Assembly (NCBI GenBank): GCA_921293015.1
Contig: OV121086.1
Coordinates: 34,595,194-34,659,193, forward strand
Source: Phorcus lineatus
Lineage: Eukaryota > Mollusca > Gastropoda > Trochida > Trochidae
Reading direction: 5' to 3'
Length of the DNA: 64,000 bases
Made by a program: the position numbers and the translations under genes
In this document: positions 50,040 to 62,831 of the stretch, piece by piece
How positions within the stretch are numbered: position 1 is the first letter of the stretch
How the letters are laid out: each line of letters begins with the position of its first letter
Notes under the pieces: generated by a model
Database searches by the model: none
What the model saw: only the letters and a program-made list of their open reading frames with translations
What the model was told of the DNA's origin: nothing

Positions 50040-53000
50040 TTGATGAGTTTAAACATAGATGTGTCTTGTCAGTATATTATTGAGAATATGACATTGAAAA
50101 AATTGAATCCGCACAAAGAAATAGATCTGAACATTTTAGATTTACACAATAAACCGAATGAATTCCTGCTAAATGATTGTCGAGATGTGCCAAACAATTT
50201 AGAAAATGATGTTATTTCAAATTCAAGCCAAAAGTGAATTTATTAGCTTTTTGAGAAATAGTATTTAAAAAGATTATGAAGATGTTTTTGAATTATTGAG
50301 TTCGAAAAAGATTTCAATACATTTGAGTCCAGATGGACTATTACATGTTTAATGAAAAATAGATCAGTTTTGGTTCGGCTTCAGAATTGTCTTAGTTTTC
50401 TAAACTTCGACAGCATCTCTATAATGTGTCAAGTTTAGTCAAGTTTAGTCAAGATAAGTTTGAAGCCGAACCAAAAGAAAATTACAAAATTCATCATAGA
50501 ATATGAAATTGGAGAAATTTGATATATTAAATCCAAAATTCCGAAAGAGAAATTTGATACTCTAAATAGTTTTGTCAAGATAAGTTCAAAGCCCAACTAA
50601 AAGAGAATTTGGAAATTTTAAAATGGAAATAGGAAAATTTTGAATATTTTTGATGAGTTTAAACATAGATGTGTCTTGTCAGTATATTATTGAGAATATG
50701 ACATTGAAAAAATTGAATCCGCACAAAGAAATAGATCTGAACATTTTAGATTTACACAATAAACGGAATGAATTCCTGCTAAATGATTGTCGAGATGTGC
50801 CAAACAATTTAGAAAATGATGTTATTTCAAATTCAAGCCAAAAGTGAATTTATTACCTTTTTGAGAAATAGTATTTAAAAAGATTATGAAGATGTTTTTG
50901 AATTATTGAGTTCGAAAAAGATTTCAATACATTTGAGTCCAGATGGACTATTACATGTTTAATGAAATATAGATCAGTTTTGGTTCGGCTTCAGAATTGT
51001 CTTAGTTTTCTAAACTTCGACAGCATCTCTATAATGTGTCAAGTTTAGTCAAGTTTAGTCAAGATAAGTTTGAAGCCGAACCAAAAGAAAATTACAAAAT
51101 TCATCATAGAATATGAAATTGGAGAAATTTGATATATTAAATCCAAAATTCCGAAAGAGAAATTTGATACTCTAAATAGTTTTGTCAAGATAAGTTCAAA
51201 GCCCAACTAAAAGAGAATTTGGAAATTTTAAAATGGAAATGGAAAATTTTGAATATTTTTGATGAGTTTAAACATAGATGTGTCTTGTCAGTATATTTTT
51301 GAGAATATGACATTGAAAAAATTGAATCCGCACAAAGAAATAGATCTGAACATTTTAGATTTACACAATAAACGGAATGAATTCCTGCTAAATGATTGTC
51401 GAGATGTGCCAAACAATTTAGAAAATGATGTTATTTCAAATTCAAGCCAAAAGTGAATTTATTAGCTTTTTGAGAAATAGTATTTAAAAAGATTATGAAG
51501 ATGTTTTTGAATTATTGAGTTCGAAAAAGATTTTAATGCGTTTGAGTCCAGATGGACTATTGTTTAATGAAATATAGATCATAGAATATGAAATTGGAGA
51601 AATTTGATATATTAAATCCAAAATTCCGAAAGAGAAATTTGATACTCTAAATAGTTTTGTCAAGATAAGTTCAAAGCCCAACTAAAAGAGAATTTGGAAA
51701 TTTTAAAATGGAAATGGAAAATTTTGAATATTTTTGATGAGTTTAAACATAGATGTGTCTTGTCAGTATATTATTGAGAATATGACATTGAAAAAATTGA
51801 ATCCGCACAAAGAAATAGATCTGAACATTTTAGATTTACACAATAAACGGAATGAATTCCTGCTAAATGATTGTCGAGATGTGCCAAACAATTTAGAAAA
51901 TGATGTTATTTCAAATTCAAGCCAAAAGTGAATTTATTACCTTTTTGAGAAATAGTATTTAAAAAGATTATGAAGATGTTTTTGAATTATTGAGTTCGAA
52001 AAAGATTTCAATACATTTGAGTCCAGATGGACTATTACATGTTTAATGAAATATAGATCAGTTTTGGTTCGGCTTCAGAATTGTCTTTGTTTTCTAAACT
52101 TCGACAGCATCTCTATAATGTGTCAAGTTTAGTCAAGTTTAGTCAAGATAAGTTTGAAGCCGAACCAAAAGAAAATTACAAAATTCATCATAGAATATGA
52201 AATTGGAGAAATTTGATATATTAAATCCAAAATTCCGAAAGAGAAATTTGATACTCTAAATAGTTTTGTCAAGATAAGTTTAAAGCCCAACTAAAAGAGA
52301 ATTTGGAAATTTTAAAATGGAAATGGAAAATTTTGAATATTTTTGATGAGTTTAAACATAGATGTGTCTTGTCAGTATATTATTGAGAATATGACATTGA
52401 AAAAATTGAATCCGCACAAAGAAATAGATCTGAACATTTTAGATTTACACAATAAACCGAATGAATTCCTGCTAAATGATTGTCGAGATGTGCCAAACAA
52501 TTTAGAAAATGATGTTATTTCAAATTCAAGCCAAAAGTGAATTTATTAGCTTTTTGAGAAATAGTATTTAAAAAGATTATGAAGATGTTTTTGAATTATT
52601 GAGTTCGAAAAAGATTTCAATACATTTGAGTCCAGATGGACTATTACATGTTTAATGAAATATAGATCAGTTTTGGTTCGGCTTCAGAATTGTCTTTGTT
52701 TTCTAAACTTCGACAGCATCTCTATAATGTGTCAAGTTTAGTCAAGTTTAGTCAAGATAAGTTTGAAGCCGAACCAAAAGAAAATTACAAAATTCATCAT
52801 AGAATATGAAATTGGAGAAATTTGATATATTAAATCCAAAATTCCGAAAGAGAAATTTGATACTCTAAATAGTTTTGTCAAGATAAGTTTAAAGCCCAAC
52901 TAAAAGAGAATTTGGAAATTTTAAAATGGAAATGGAAAATTTTGAATATTTTTGATGAGTTTAAACATAGATGTGTCTTGTCAGTATATTATTGAGAATA

Positions 53001-55344
53001 TGACATTGAAAAAATTGAATCCGCACAAAGAAATAGATCTGAACATTTTAGATTTACACAATAAACGGAATGAATTCCTGCTAAATGATTGTCGAGATGT
53101 GCCAAACAATTTAGAAAATGATGTTATTTCAAATTCAAGCCAAAAGTGAATTTATTACCTTTTTGAGAAATAGTATTTAAAAAGATTATGAAGATGTTTT
53201 TGAATTATTGAGTTCGAAAAAGATTTCAATACATTTGAGTCCAGATGGACTCTTACATGTTTAATGAAAAATAGATCAGTTTTGGTTCGGCTTCAGAATT
53301 GTCTTAGTTTTCTAAACTTCGACAGCATCTCTATAATGTGTCAAGTTTAGTCAAGTTTAGTCAAGATAAGTTTGAAGCCGAACCAAAAGAAAATTACAAA
53401 ATTCATCATAGAATATGAAATTGGAGAAATTTGATATATTAAATCCAAAATTCCGAAAGAGAAATTTGATACTCTAAATAGTTTTGTCAAGATAAGTTCA
53501 AAGCCCAACTAAAAGAGAATTTGGAAATTTTAAAATGGAAATAGGAAAATTTTGAATATTTTTGATGAGTTTAAACATAGATGTGTCTTGTCAGTATATT
53601 ATTGAGAATATGACATTGAAAAAATTGAATCCGCACAAAGAAATAGATCTGAACATTTTAGATTTACACAATAAACGGAATGAATTCCTGCTAAATGATT
53701 GTCGAGATGTGCCAAACAATTTAGAAAATGATGTTATTTCAAATTCAAGCCAAAAGTGAATTTATTACCTTTTTGAGAAATAGTATTTAAAAAGATTATG
53801 AAGATGTTTTTGAATTATTGAGTTCGAAAAAGATTTCAATACATTTGAGTCCAGATGGACTCTTACATGTTTAATGAAAAATAGATCAGTTTTGGTTCGG
53901 CTTCAGAATTGTCTTAGTTTTCTAAACTTCGACAGCATCTCTATAATGTGTCAAGTTTAGTCAAGTTTAGTCAAGATAAGTTTGAAGCCGAACCAAAAGA
54001 AAATTACAAAATTCATCATAGAATATGAAATTGGAGAAATTTGATATATTAAATCCAAAATTCCGAAAGAGAAATTTGATACTCTAAATAGTTTTGTCAA
54101 GATAAGTTCAAAGCCCAACTAAAAGAGAATTTGGAAATTTTAAAATGGAAATAGGAAAATTTTGAATATTTTTGATGAGTTTAAACATAGATGTGTCTTG
54201 TCAGTATATTATTGAGAATATGACATTGAAAAAATTGAATCCGCACAAAGAAATAGATCTGAACATTTTAGATTTACACAATAAACGGAATGAATTCCTG
54301 CTAAATGATTGTCGAGATGTGCCAAACAATTTAGAAAATGATGTTATTTCAAATTCAAGCCAAAAGTGAATTTATTACCTTTTTGAGAAATAGTATTTAA
54401 AAAGATTAAGAAGATGTTTTTGAATTATTGAGTTCGAAAAAGATTTCAATACATTTGAGTCCAGATGGACTATTACATGTTTAATGAAATATAGATCAGT
54501 TTTGGTTCGGCTTCAGAATTGTCTTAGTTTTCTAAACTTCGACAGCATCTCTATAATGTGTCAAGTTTAGTCAAGATAAGTTTGAAGCCGAACCAAAAGA
54601 AAATTACAAAATTCATCATAGAATATGAAATTGGAGAAATTTGATATATTAAATCCAAAATTCCGAAAGAGAAATTTGATACTCTAAATAGTTTTGTCAA
54701 GATAAGTTCAAAGCCCAACTAAAAGAGAATTTGGAAATTTTAAAATGGAAATGGAAAATTTTGAATATTTTTGATGAGTTTAAACATAGATGTGTCTTGT
54801 CAGTATATTATTGAGAATATGACATTGAAAAAATTGAATCCGCACAAAGAAATAGATCTGAACATTTTAGATTTACACAATAAACGGAATGAATTCCTGC
54901 TAAATGATTGTCGAGATGTGCCAAACAATTTAGAAAATGATGTTATTTCAAATTCAAGCCGAAAGTGAATTTATTACCTTTTTGAGAAATAGTATTTAAA
55001 AAGATTATGAAGATGTTTTTGAATTATTGAGTTCGAAAAAGATTTCAATACATTTGAGTCCAGATGGACTATTACATGTTTAATGAAATATAGATCAGTT
55101 TTGGTTCGGCTTCAGAATTGTCTTAGTTTTCTAAACTTCGACAGCATCTCTATAATGTGTCAAGTTTAGTCAAGATAAGTTTGAAGCCGAACCAAAAGAA
55201 AATTACAAAATTCATCATAGAATATGAAATTGGAGAAATTTGATATATTAAATCTAAAATTCCGAAAGAGAAATTTGATATTCTAAATAGTTTTGTCAAG
55301 ATAAGTTCAAAGCCCAACTAAAAGAGAATTTGGAAATTTTAAAA

Positions 55345-56385
55345 TAGAATATGAAACTCTCAGGGGGAATGGGTTTTATTTTAAATCCAAAAGGTAAAGG
55401 AAATGGGAAATTTTGAATTTTTTGATGAGTTTAAACATAGATGTATCTTGTCAGTATATTATTGAGAATATGACATTGAAAAAATTGAATCCGCACAAAG
55501 AAATAGATCTGAACAAGTTTAGATTAAGACAATAAACCGAATGAATTCCTGCTAAATGATTGTTGAGATGTGCTAAACAATTTAGAAAATGATGTTATTT
55601 CAAATTCAAGCCAAAAGTGAATTTAATACATTTTTGAAAAATAGTATTTAAAAAGATTATGAAGATGTTTTTGAATTATTGAGTTCGAAAAAGATTTTAA
55701 TACGTTTGAGTCCAGATGGACTATTGTTTAATGAAATATAGATCATAGAATATGAAATTGGAGAAATTTGATATATTAAATCCAAAATTCCGAAAGAGAA
55801 ATTTGATACTCTAAATAGTTTTGTCAAGATAAGTTCAAAGCCCAACTAAAAGAGAATTTGGAAATTTTAAAACAGAATAATGAAACTCTCAGGGGGAATG
55901 GGTTTTTTTTTAAAATCCAAAAGGTAAAGGAAATGGGAAATTTTGAATTTTTTAATGAGTTTAAACATAGATGTATCTTGTCAGTATATTATTGAGAATA
56001 TGACATTGAAAAAATTGAATCCGCACAAAGAAATAGATCTGAACATTTTAGATTAAGACAATAAAACGAATGAATTCCTGCTAAATGATTGTTGAGATGT
56101 GCCAAACAATTTAGAAAATGATGTTATTTCAAATTCAAGCCAAAAGTGAATTTAATACATTTTTGAAAAATAGCATTTAAAAAGATTATGAAGATGTTTT
56201 TGAATTATGGAGTTTGAATCAATACATTTGAGTCCAGATGGACTATGGTTTAATGAAATATAGATCAGTTTTGGTTCTATATTTCGGCTTCAGAATTGTC
56301 TTAAATTTCTAAACTTCGACAGCATCACTATAATGTGTCAAGTTTAGTCAAGATAAGCCGAAACAAAAAGATAATTTTAAAAAGT
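55345..56385. repeat. Decayed right edge of the satellite
   Basis: Two diverged monomers carry an extra segment (GAAACTCTCAGGGGGAATGG) at about 55350 and 55880 that core monomers lack. The first is a short-type monomer. In both, the core frame is broken: a 1-bp insertion leads to an early stop in the first and TTAGATTAA ends the second. The last piece (56215-56385) carries a diverged palindromic module with an extra TATATT in its left arm. Confidence 0.85.
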
Positions 56386-56389
56386 CTCA

Positions 56390-59078
56390 GACTTCTGCCA
56401 TTGCACCCTCATTGACTGTCTACTGCCATTGCACCCTCATTGACTGTCTACGGCAATCACACCCTAATTGGCTTTCCACTGCTATCGCACCCTCATTGGT
56501 TGTCCATTGCCATCGCTACATCATCGGTTGTCCACCGCCATTACTAATTGACTGTCTACTGCCATCGCACCCTCATCAGTTGTCCTCTGCCATCATACAC
56601 TCATGGGTTGTTCATTGCCATAGCAAACTCATCGGTTGTCCACTGCCATCGCTACCTCATCGGTTGTCCACTGCCATCATACTCTCATTGACTGTCTACT
56701 GCCATCACACTCTCATTGACTGTCCACTGCCATCACACCCTCATCAGTTGTCCACTGCCATCGCACCCTCATCGGTTGTTTACTGCCATTGACTCTCATT
56801 GACTGTCCACTGCCATCATACTCTCATTGACTGTCCACTGCCATCATACTCTCATTGACTGTCCACTGCCATCATAAACTCATTGGTTGTCCATTGCCAG
56901 AGCAAACTCATCGGTTGTCCACTGTCATCACATCCTCATCGGTTGTCCACTGCCATCGCAACCTCATCGGCTGTCCACTGCCATAGCAACCTCATCGGTT
57001 GTCCACTGCCATCACAACCTCATCAGTTGTCCACTGTCATCATATCCTCATCGGTTGTCCACTGTCATCATACTCTCATCGATTGTCCACTGCCATCGCA
57101 ACCTCATCGGTTGTCCACTGCCATCGCACCCTAATCAGTTGTCAACTGCCATGGCAACCTCATTTGCTGTCCAATGTCATCATACCCTCATCGGTTGTCT
57201 ACTTCCATCGCACCCTAATCAGTTGTCTACTGCCATGGCAACTTCATCGGTTGTCCACTGTCATCGCACCCTCATTGGCTGTCCACTGCCATCGCACCCT
57301 CATTGGCTGTCCACTGCCATCGCACCCTCATCGGTTGTCCACTGTCATCACAACCTCATCAGTTGTCCACTGCCATCGCAACCTCATTGATTGTCCACTG
57401 TCATCATACTCTCATCGGTTGTCCACTGCCATCGCAACCTCATTGGTTGTCCACTGACATCGCATCCTCATCGGTTGTCCACTGTCATCACATCCTCATT
57501 GGTTGTCCACTGCCATCGCAACCTCATCGGTTGTCCACTGTCATCATACTCTCATCGGTTGTCCACTGCCATCGCAACCTCATCGGTTGTCCACTGCCAT
57601 CGCACCCTAATCAGATGTCTACTGCCATTGCAACCTCATCCGCTGTCCACTGTCATCATACCCTCATCGGTTGTCTACTGCCATCGCACCCTCATCGGTT
57701 GTCCACTGCCATCGCTACCTCATCGGTTGTCCACTGCCATCATACTCTCATTGACTGTCTACTGCCATCACACTCTCATTGACTGTCCACTGCCATCACA
57801 CCCTCATCAGTTGTCTACTGCCATCGCACCCTCATCGGTTGTTTACTGCCATTGACTCTCATTGACTGTCCACTGCCATCATACTCTCATTGACTGTCCA
57901 CTGCCATCATACTCTCAGTGACTGTCCACTGTCATCATAAACTCATCGGTTGTCAATTGCCAGAGCAAACTCATCGGTTGTCCACTGTCATCACATCCTC
58001 ATCGGTTGTCCACTGCCATCGCAACCTCATCGGCTGTCCACTGCCATAGCAACCTCATCGGTTGTCCACTTCCATCGCAACCTCATCGGTTGTCCACTGC
58101 CATCGCACCCTAATCAGTTGTCTACTGCCATGGCAACCTCATTTGCTGTCCAATGTCATCATACCCTCATCGGTTGTCTACTGCCATCGCACCCTAATCA
58201 GTTGTCTACTGCCATGGCAACTTCATCGGTTGTCCACTGTCATCGCACCCTCATTGGCTGTCCACTGCCATCGCACCCTCATCGGCTGTCCACTGCCATC
58301 GCACTCTCATCGGTTGTCCACTGCCATCGCAACCTCATCGGTTGTCCACTGCCATCACAACCTCATCGGTTGTCCACTGCCATCGCAACCTCATTTGCTG
58401 TCCAATGTCATCATACCCTCATCGGTTGTCTACTGCCATCGCACCCTAATCAGTTGTCTACTGCCATGGCAACTTCATCGGTTGTCCACTGTCATCGCAC
58501 CCTCATTGGCTGTCCACTGCCATCGCACCCTCATCGGCTGTCCACTGCCATTGCACCCTCATCGGTTGTCCACTGCCATCGCAACCTCATCGGTTGTCTA
58601 CTGCCATCACAACCTCATCGGTTGTCCACTGCCATCGCAACCTCATTGATTGTCCACTGTCATCATACTCTCATCGGTTGTCCACTGCCATCGCAACCTC
58701 ATTGGTTGTCCACTGTCATCGCATCCTCATCGGTTGTCCACTGTCATCATACTCTCATCGATTGTCCACTGTCATCATACTCTCATCGGTTGTCCACTGC
58801 CATCGCAACCTCATCGGTTGTCCACTGCCATCGCACCCTAATCAGATGTCTACTGCCATTGCAACCTTATCCGCTGTCCACTGTCATCATACCCTCATCG
58901 GTTGTCTACTGCCATCGCACCCTCATTGGTTGTCCACTGTCATCGCACCCTCAACGGTTGTCCACTGCCATCACACCCTCATCGGCTGTCCACTGCCATC
59001 ACACCGTCATTGACTTTCCACTGCCATCACACCCTCATTGACTGTCCACTGCCATCGCACCCTCATCGGCTGTCCATT
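56390..59078. repeat. 28-bp minisatellite, about 96 copies
   Basis: The unit contains TCGGTTGTCCACTGCCATCG followed by CACCCTCA, 28 bp, with frequent ATTG/ATCG, GTCC/GTCT and CACC/CAACC variants. As 28 is not divisible by three, each plus-strand frame cycles through the same 28-residue repeat every 84 bp. The unit has no stop in any plus frame, giving long overlapping frames (up to 363 codons at 57950-59041, beginning with a non-ATG codon). Larger blocks are duplicated, for example near 57125-57310 and 58100-58290 (about 980 bp apart). Coding use is unlikely. Confidence 0.95.
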
Positions 59079-59079
59079 G

Positions 59080-59945
59080 GCGGTGCTGGTTCTCCAGCGG
59101 CACCCATCTAGGTTGGCATCTGTACACAAAATTAAAGTTTGATTAATATCAGGTCAGCTTATTAAATGTACACTCAGTCAACCTCTGATGCCAAATATAC
59201 CCAAATATCTCTTCGTACATAGTGCATGACTTGTTTAAGATGAGCTTACGATTGGATACAATGAAAATACTGACCTTGGTCCTCTGACACGGTGATCAGC
59301 ATGCCCAAAAGCATGTTTGTGAAGCTAGCAACCATATGTTGGAAACTGTCTGAGGGGAAGGGGGAACCTACTCGTGAGGTGTACCCTACAATCTAAACTG
59401 CGCATCCACACTGGGAACTGTGTGGTCCCTATTCCCCATGATAAGCATGGCCCTGAATTAAACAAGGTGTACAGCCTTGTTATACCAATCCTGGCAGAGC
59501 AGTTCTTGAGAACCTCGAGAACAGTTGCCTGCAGCTATTCACCCCTAAACTAATGATGGGGAAAGCTGACTTCGGATTGGACACCTCAAACAGACAAGTC
59601 TCCAACAACAGGTTTACGTCCCTTCACAACAACCTCTGTGCATGTCACCTTCCCAGGTCCTTCTCTGCTCCTGCAAATCATATGTCATCGTTAAGATTCA
59701 ATCTTTTTGATAAAACTGGGACATGACACAACAATTTTTAAATTATATTTACTTTAAGGAATAGTGAACAGTCCTTAATGCCAAGTATATACAAATAACC
59801 TAACTTAGGAAACAATTGAAAGTTAATGTGCATATTTCCACATATTGTAAGTGATTTTCAGCATTTTGTGTAGATATAAAGAGCACTGCATCATATGATT
59901 TGCTGGATTTGTATAACAGATAAAAAGTTTTTATATAGTTTTTCA
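59080..59945. other. Spacer between two arrays, no supported gene
   Basis: Apparently single-copy sequence of more balanced composition than the flanks. A piece near 59650-59690 (CAGGTCCTTCTCTGCTCCTG) resembles CAAGGTCTTCTTCTGCTCATG of the neighbouring ~460-bp repeat, so a decayed repeat start may lie here. No exon is convincing. Confidence 0.45.
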
Positions 59946-59949
59946 TTAC

Positions 59950-62020
59950 ACCAGCTAAATTCTTGACCTGAAGGATATGATTCCTACATCCCTAGGTCGT
60001 GTCATCAGGCATTTACTTTATTTTCATGTAGGTTTTGTAAGTTTTCAAAGGCTTTTCAAAGAATGATAAAAAGAACAAAATGTTTTGCTGAATAACTATT
60101 ACATAATTTTACCAATGCCACAAACTCTTTCTAATTCTCGACTGTTAAGAAGCTTTGTCAAGCTTTTTTATAATGTGAGCTAAATGGTTGACTTAAAAGA
60201 TATGATTCCTACCTCCCTCGGTCTTCTCATCAGGCATCGCCCACATGGGTCTTTCTCTGGGACCGCAACCCCTCTAGGGTCTTCCTCTCGGACCGCAACC
60301 CCTCAAGGTCTTCTTCTGCTCATGCAAAGAGATAAATATTTGTGTAATTGATCTTAAAAAATGTATCAAGGATGTGCATCAAACACTTTCTACCAATAAC
60401 TACATATACAAGCACAACAGTTATAGAAAGTTGAATTTCTAAGGAATGCTATTAAGACTTCAAAAACATTTACTATATTTTCTTGTAGGTTTTGTATGTT
60501 TTAAAAGGCTTTTCAAAGAATGATAAAAAGAACAAAATGTTTTGCTGAATAACTATTATATACCTTTACCAATGTGACAAACTCTTTCCAATTCTCGACT
60601 GTTAAGAAGCTTTGTCAAGCTTTTTTATAATGTGAGCTACATGTAAATGGTTGACTTAAAAGATATGATTCCTACCTCCCTCGGTCGTCTCATCAGGCAT
60701 CGCCCACATGGGTCTTTCTCTGGGACCGCAATCCCTCTTGGGCCTTCCTCTCGGACCGCAACCCCTCAAGCTAGGTCTTCTTCTGCTCATGCAAAGAGAT
60801 AAATATTTGTGTAATTGATCTTAAAAAATGTATCAAGCATGTGCATCAAACACTTTCTACCAATAACTTCATATACAAGCACAACAGTTATAGAATGTTG
60901 AATTTCTTAGGAGTGCTTATAAGACTTCAAAAATGTTTACTATATTTTCATTTAGGTTTTGTAAGTTTTCAAAGGCTTTTCAAAGAATGATAAAAAGAAC
61001 AAAATGTTTTGCTGAATAACTATTATATACCTTTACCAATGCCATAAACTGTTTCTAATTCTCGACTGTTAAGAAGCTTTGTCAAGCTTTTTTATAACGT
61101 GAGCTAAATGCTTGACTTAAAAGATATGATTCCTACCTCCCTCGGTCTTCTCATCAGGCATCGCCCACATGGGTCTTTCTCTGGAACCGCAACCCCTCTA
61201 GGGTCTTCCTCTCGGACCGCAACCCCTCAAGGTCTTCTTCTGCTCATGCAAAGAGATAAATATTTGTGTAATTGATCTTAAAAAATGTATCAAGGATGTG
61301 CATCAAACACTTTCTACCAATAACTACATGTACAAGCACAACAGTTATAGAATGTTGAATTTCTTAGGAATGCTTATAAGACTTCAAAAACTTTTACTAT
61401 ATTTTCATGTAGGTTTTGTAAGTTTTCAAAGGCTTTTCAAAGAATGATAAAAAGAACAAAATGTTTTGCTGAATAACTATTATATAATTTTACCAATGCC
61501 ACAAACTCTTTCTAATTCTCGACTGTTAAGAAGCTTTGTCAAGCTTTTTTATAATGTGAGCTAAATGGTTGACTTAAAAGATATGATTCCTACCTCCCTC
61601 GGTCTTCTCATCAGGCATCGCCCACATGGGTCTTTCTCTGGGACCGCAACCCCTCTAGGGTCTTCCTCTCGGACCGCAACCCCTCAAGGTCTTCTTCTGC
61701 TCATGCAAAGAGATAAATATTTGTGTAATTGATCTTAAAAAATGTATCAAGCATGTGCATCAAACACTTTCTACCAATAACTTCATATACAAGCACAACA
61801 GTTATAGAATGTTGAATTTCTTAGGAATGCTTATAAGACTTCAAAAACCTTTACTATATTTTCATGTAGGTTTTGTAAGTTTTCAAAGGCTTTTCAAAGA
61901 ATGATAAAAAGAACAAAATGTTTTGCTGAATAACTATTATATACCTTTACCAATGTGACAAACTCTTTCCAATTCTCGACTGTTAAGAAGCTTTGTCAAT
62001 CTTTTTTATAATGTGAGCTA
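59950..62020. repeat. ~460-bp tandem repeat, left part
   Basis: The anchor TTGACTTAAAAGATATGATT begins near 60188, 60651, 61111 and 61569 (spacings 463, 461, 457). A shorter first copy near 59965 lacks the GC-rich centre. Each full unit has two GC-rich subrepeats (GGACCGCAACCCCTC preceded by CTTTCTCTG or CTTCCTCTC) followed by CTTCTTCTGCTCATGCAAAG and AT-rich sequence. Units are nearly identical. No coding role is evident. Confidence 0.95.
62013..62020. repeat. 8-bp target site duplication, left
   Basis: GTGAGCTA immediately before the left terminal repeat. The same eight bases follow the right terminus at 63531-63538. The uninterrupted target is visible in the sister repeat near 60632-60645 (TGTGAGCTACATG). 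Confidence 0.95.
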
Positions 62021-62021
62021 T

Positions 62022-62354
62022 AGGGCTGAAACGGGTACCCGGGTACTCGAGTACGAGGTGGGTAGGAGCATTACTCGAGTAGTAAACTGCTACTCGAGTA
62101 CTCGGCAAAGAAGAGTTATCTCCCCTCTCAACATTGCGGAGCAATCCCGTTCAAACGTTTGGTCCTTTTTCAAACTAACTGACGACAAACTTAAAACTGA
62201 ATGTTCAATTTGTGGAATAAAACTATCCTTCAAGGGTGGGACGACCTCAACTATGAGGAACCATCTGAAGATGAAACATAAGTCAACGTTTGATGTGCCT
62301 ACCGCCTCCACATCAACTCAAAAACAGACTACCCTCGGTAGTTTCTCCAAAAAG
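62022..62354 (+). CDS. BED zinc finger exon 1 of the hAT-type element
   Basis: The open frame runs from within the left terminus. The BED finger lies at about 62148-62285: WSFF, then C-S-I-C (62202-62213), a Lys-rich GGTTST segment, then H-L-K-M-K-H, giving Cys-x2-Cys and His-x4-His ligands with the aromatic N-terminal signature. A Ser/Thr-rich tail ends at AAAAAG before GTTAGT, a plausible 5' splice site. No in-frame ATG precedes the finger inside the element, so translation would need an upstream host exon, a non-ATG start, or not occur at all. Without splicing the frame stops at 62382-62384. Confidence 0.65.
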
Positions 62355-62831
62355 GTTAGTTATTATATTGAGTCAAAAGGATAGTGGACTTCATCAAATC
62401 AATAACATAAAGGTGTCACATTAAGTATGCGTTATGGATATATGAAATCTAATAACCGAATATTTATACAAGTCATCATGTGCTGCCGATGTGCACCTCT
62501 TGTTATCAAAAGACCGTGTTAACCCCCTTCGTGCCATAATAACGTTAGGTGGCGTAAATTTCTATTCGTTACATACTTTGATAAATCATTATAACAGAAT
62601 GAATAAATGGTTACTTTGTAAGTGGAGTATGTGCTCTGATAGGTATGAGATGTGCGATTTTAACATTTAATGATTATGTTCCATCAATCAATTAATGTAA
62701 GACATTTGCGAAAATCTTTGTAAATAATTTTTTGCTGTTGAATAAATCAGTTAAGTTTTGTATTGAGTATTATTTGGGATCCTGCTTCCACAGTGGTGTT
62801 AACAATAGTTAACTTTACATTATTCTTTTAG

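Larger units (their letters stand above)
19245..56380. repeat. 609-bp satellite array, about 62 monomers over 37 kb
   Basis: A head-to-tail array in one orientation. Sixty near-identical monomers can be counted by the motif ATGAGTTTAAACATAGATG, from 19502 to 54774, and two decayed copies follow. Spacing is mostly 609 bp. Variants are 599 bp (one rather than two copies of a GTCAAGTTTA decamer), 607 bp (2-bp deletion in a T-run), 610 bp (extra A in GGAAATAGG) and 475 bp (lacking 130 bp plus 4 bp). The monomer has internal similarity: GTCAAGATAAGTT followed by an AAGCC...AAAAGA segment occurs twice about 130 bp apart. No transposase or known satellite family is recognised. Confidence 0.98.

Noticed and set aside
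24275-51412. Repeated minus-strand frames of 75 and 62 codons in the satellite
   Set aside because: They appear only where variants remove a stop and overlap the monomer frame on the other strand. No domain is recognisable.
19499-54968. Sixty small plus-strand genes, one per satellite monomer
   Set aside because: They are the same chance frame in a tandem array; changes are mostly non-silent, edge copies are broken, and the apparent starts include a non-ATG codon.
56412-59111. Long His/Pro/Cys-rich proteins
   Set aside because: The 28-bp unit has no stop in any plus frame, so open length carries no information about coding. Several frames begin at non-ATG codons.
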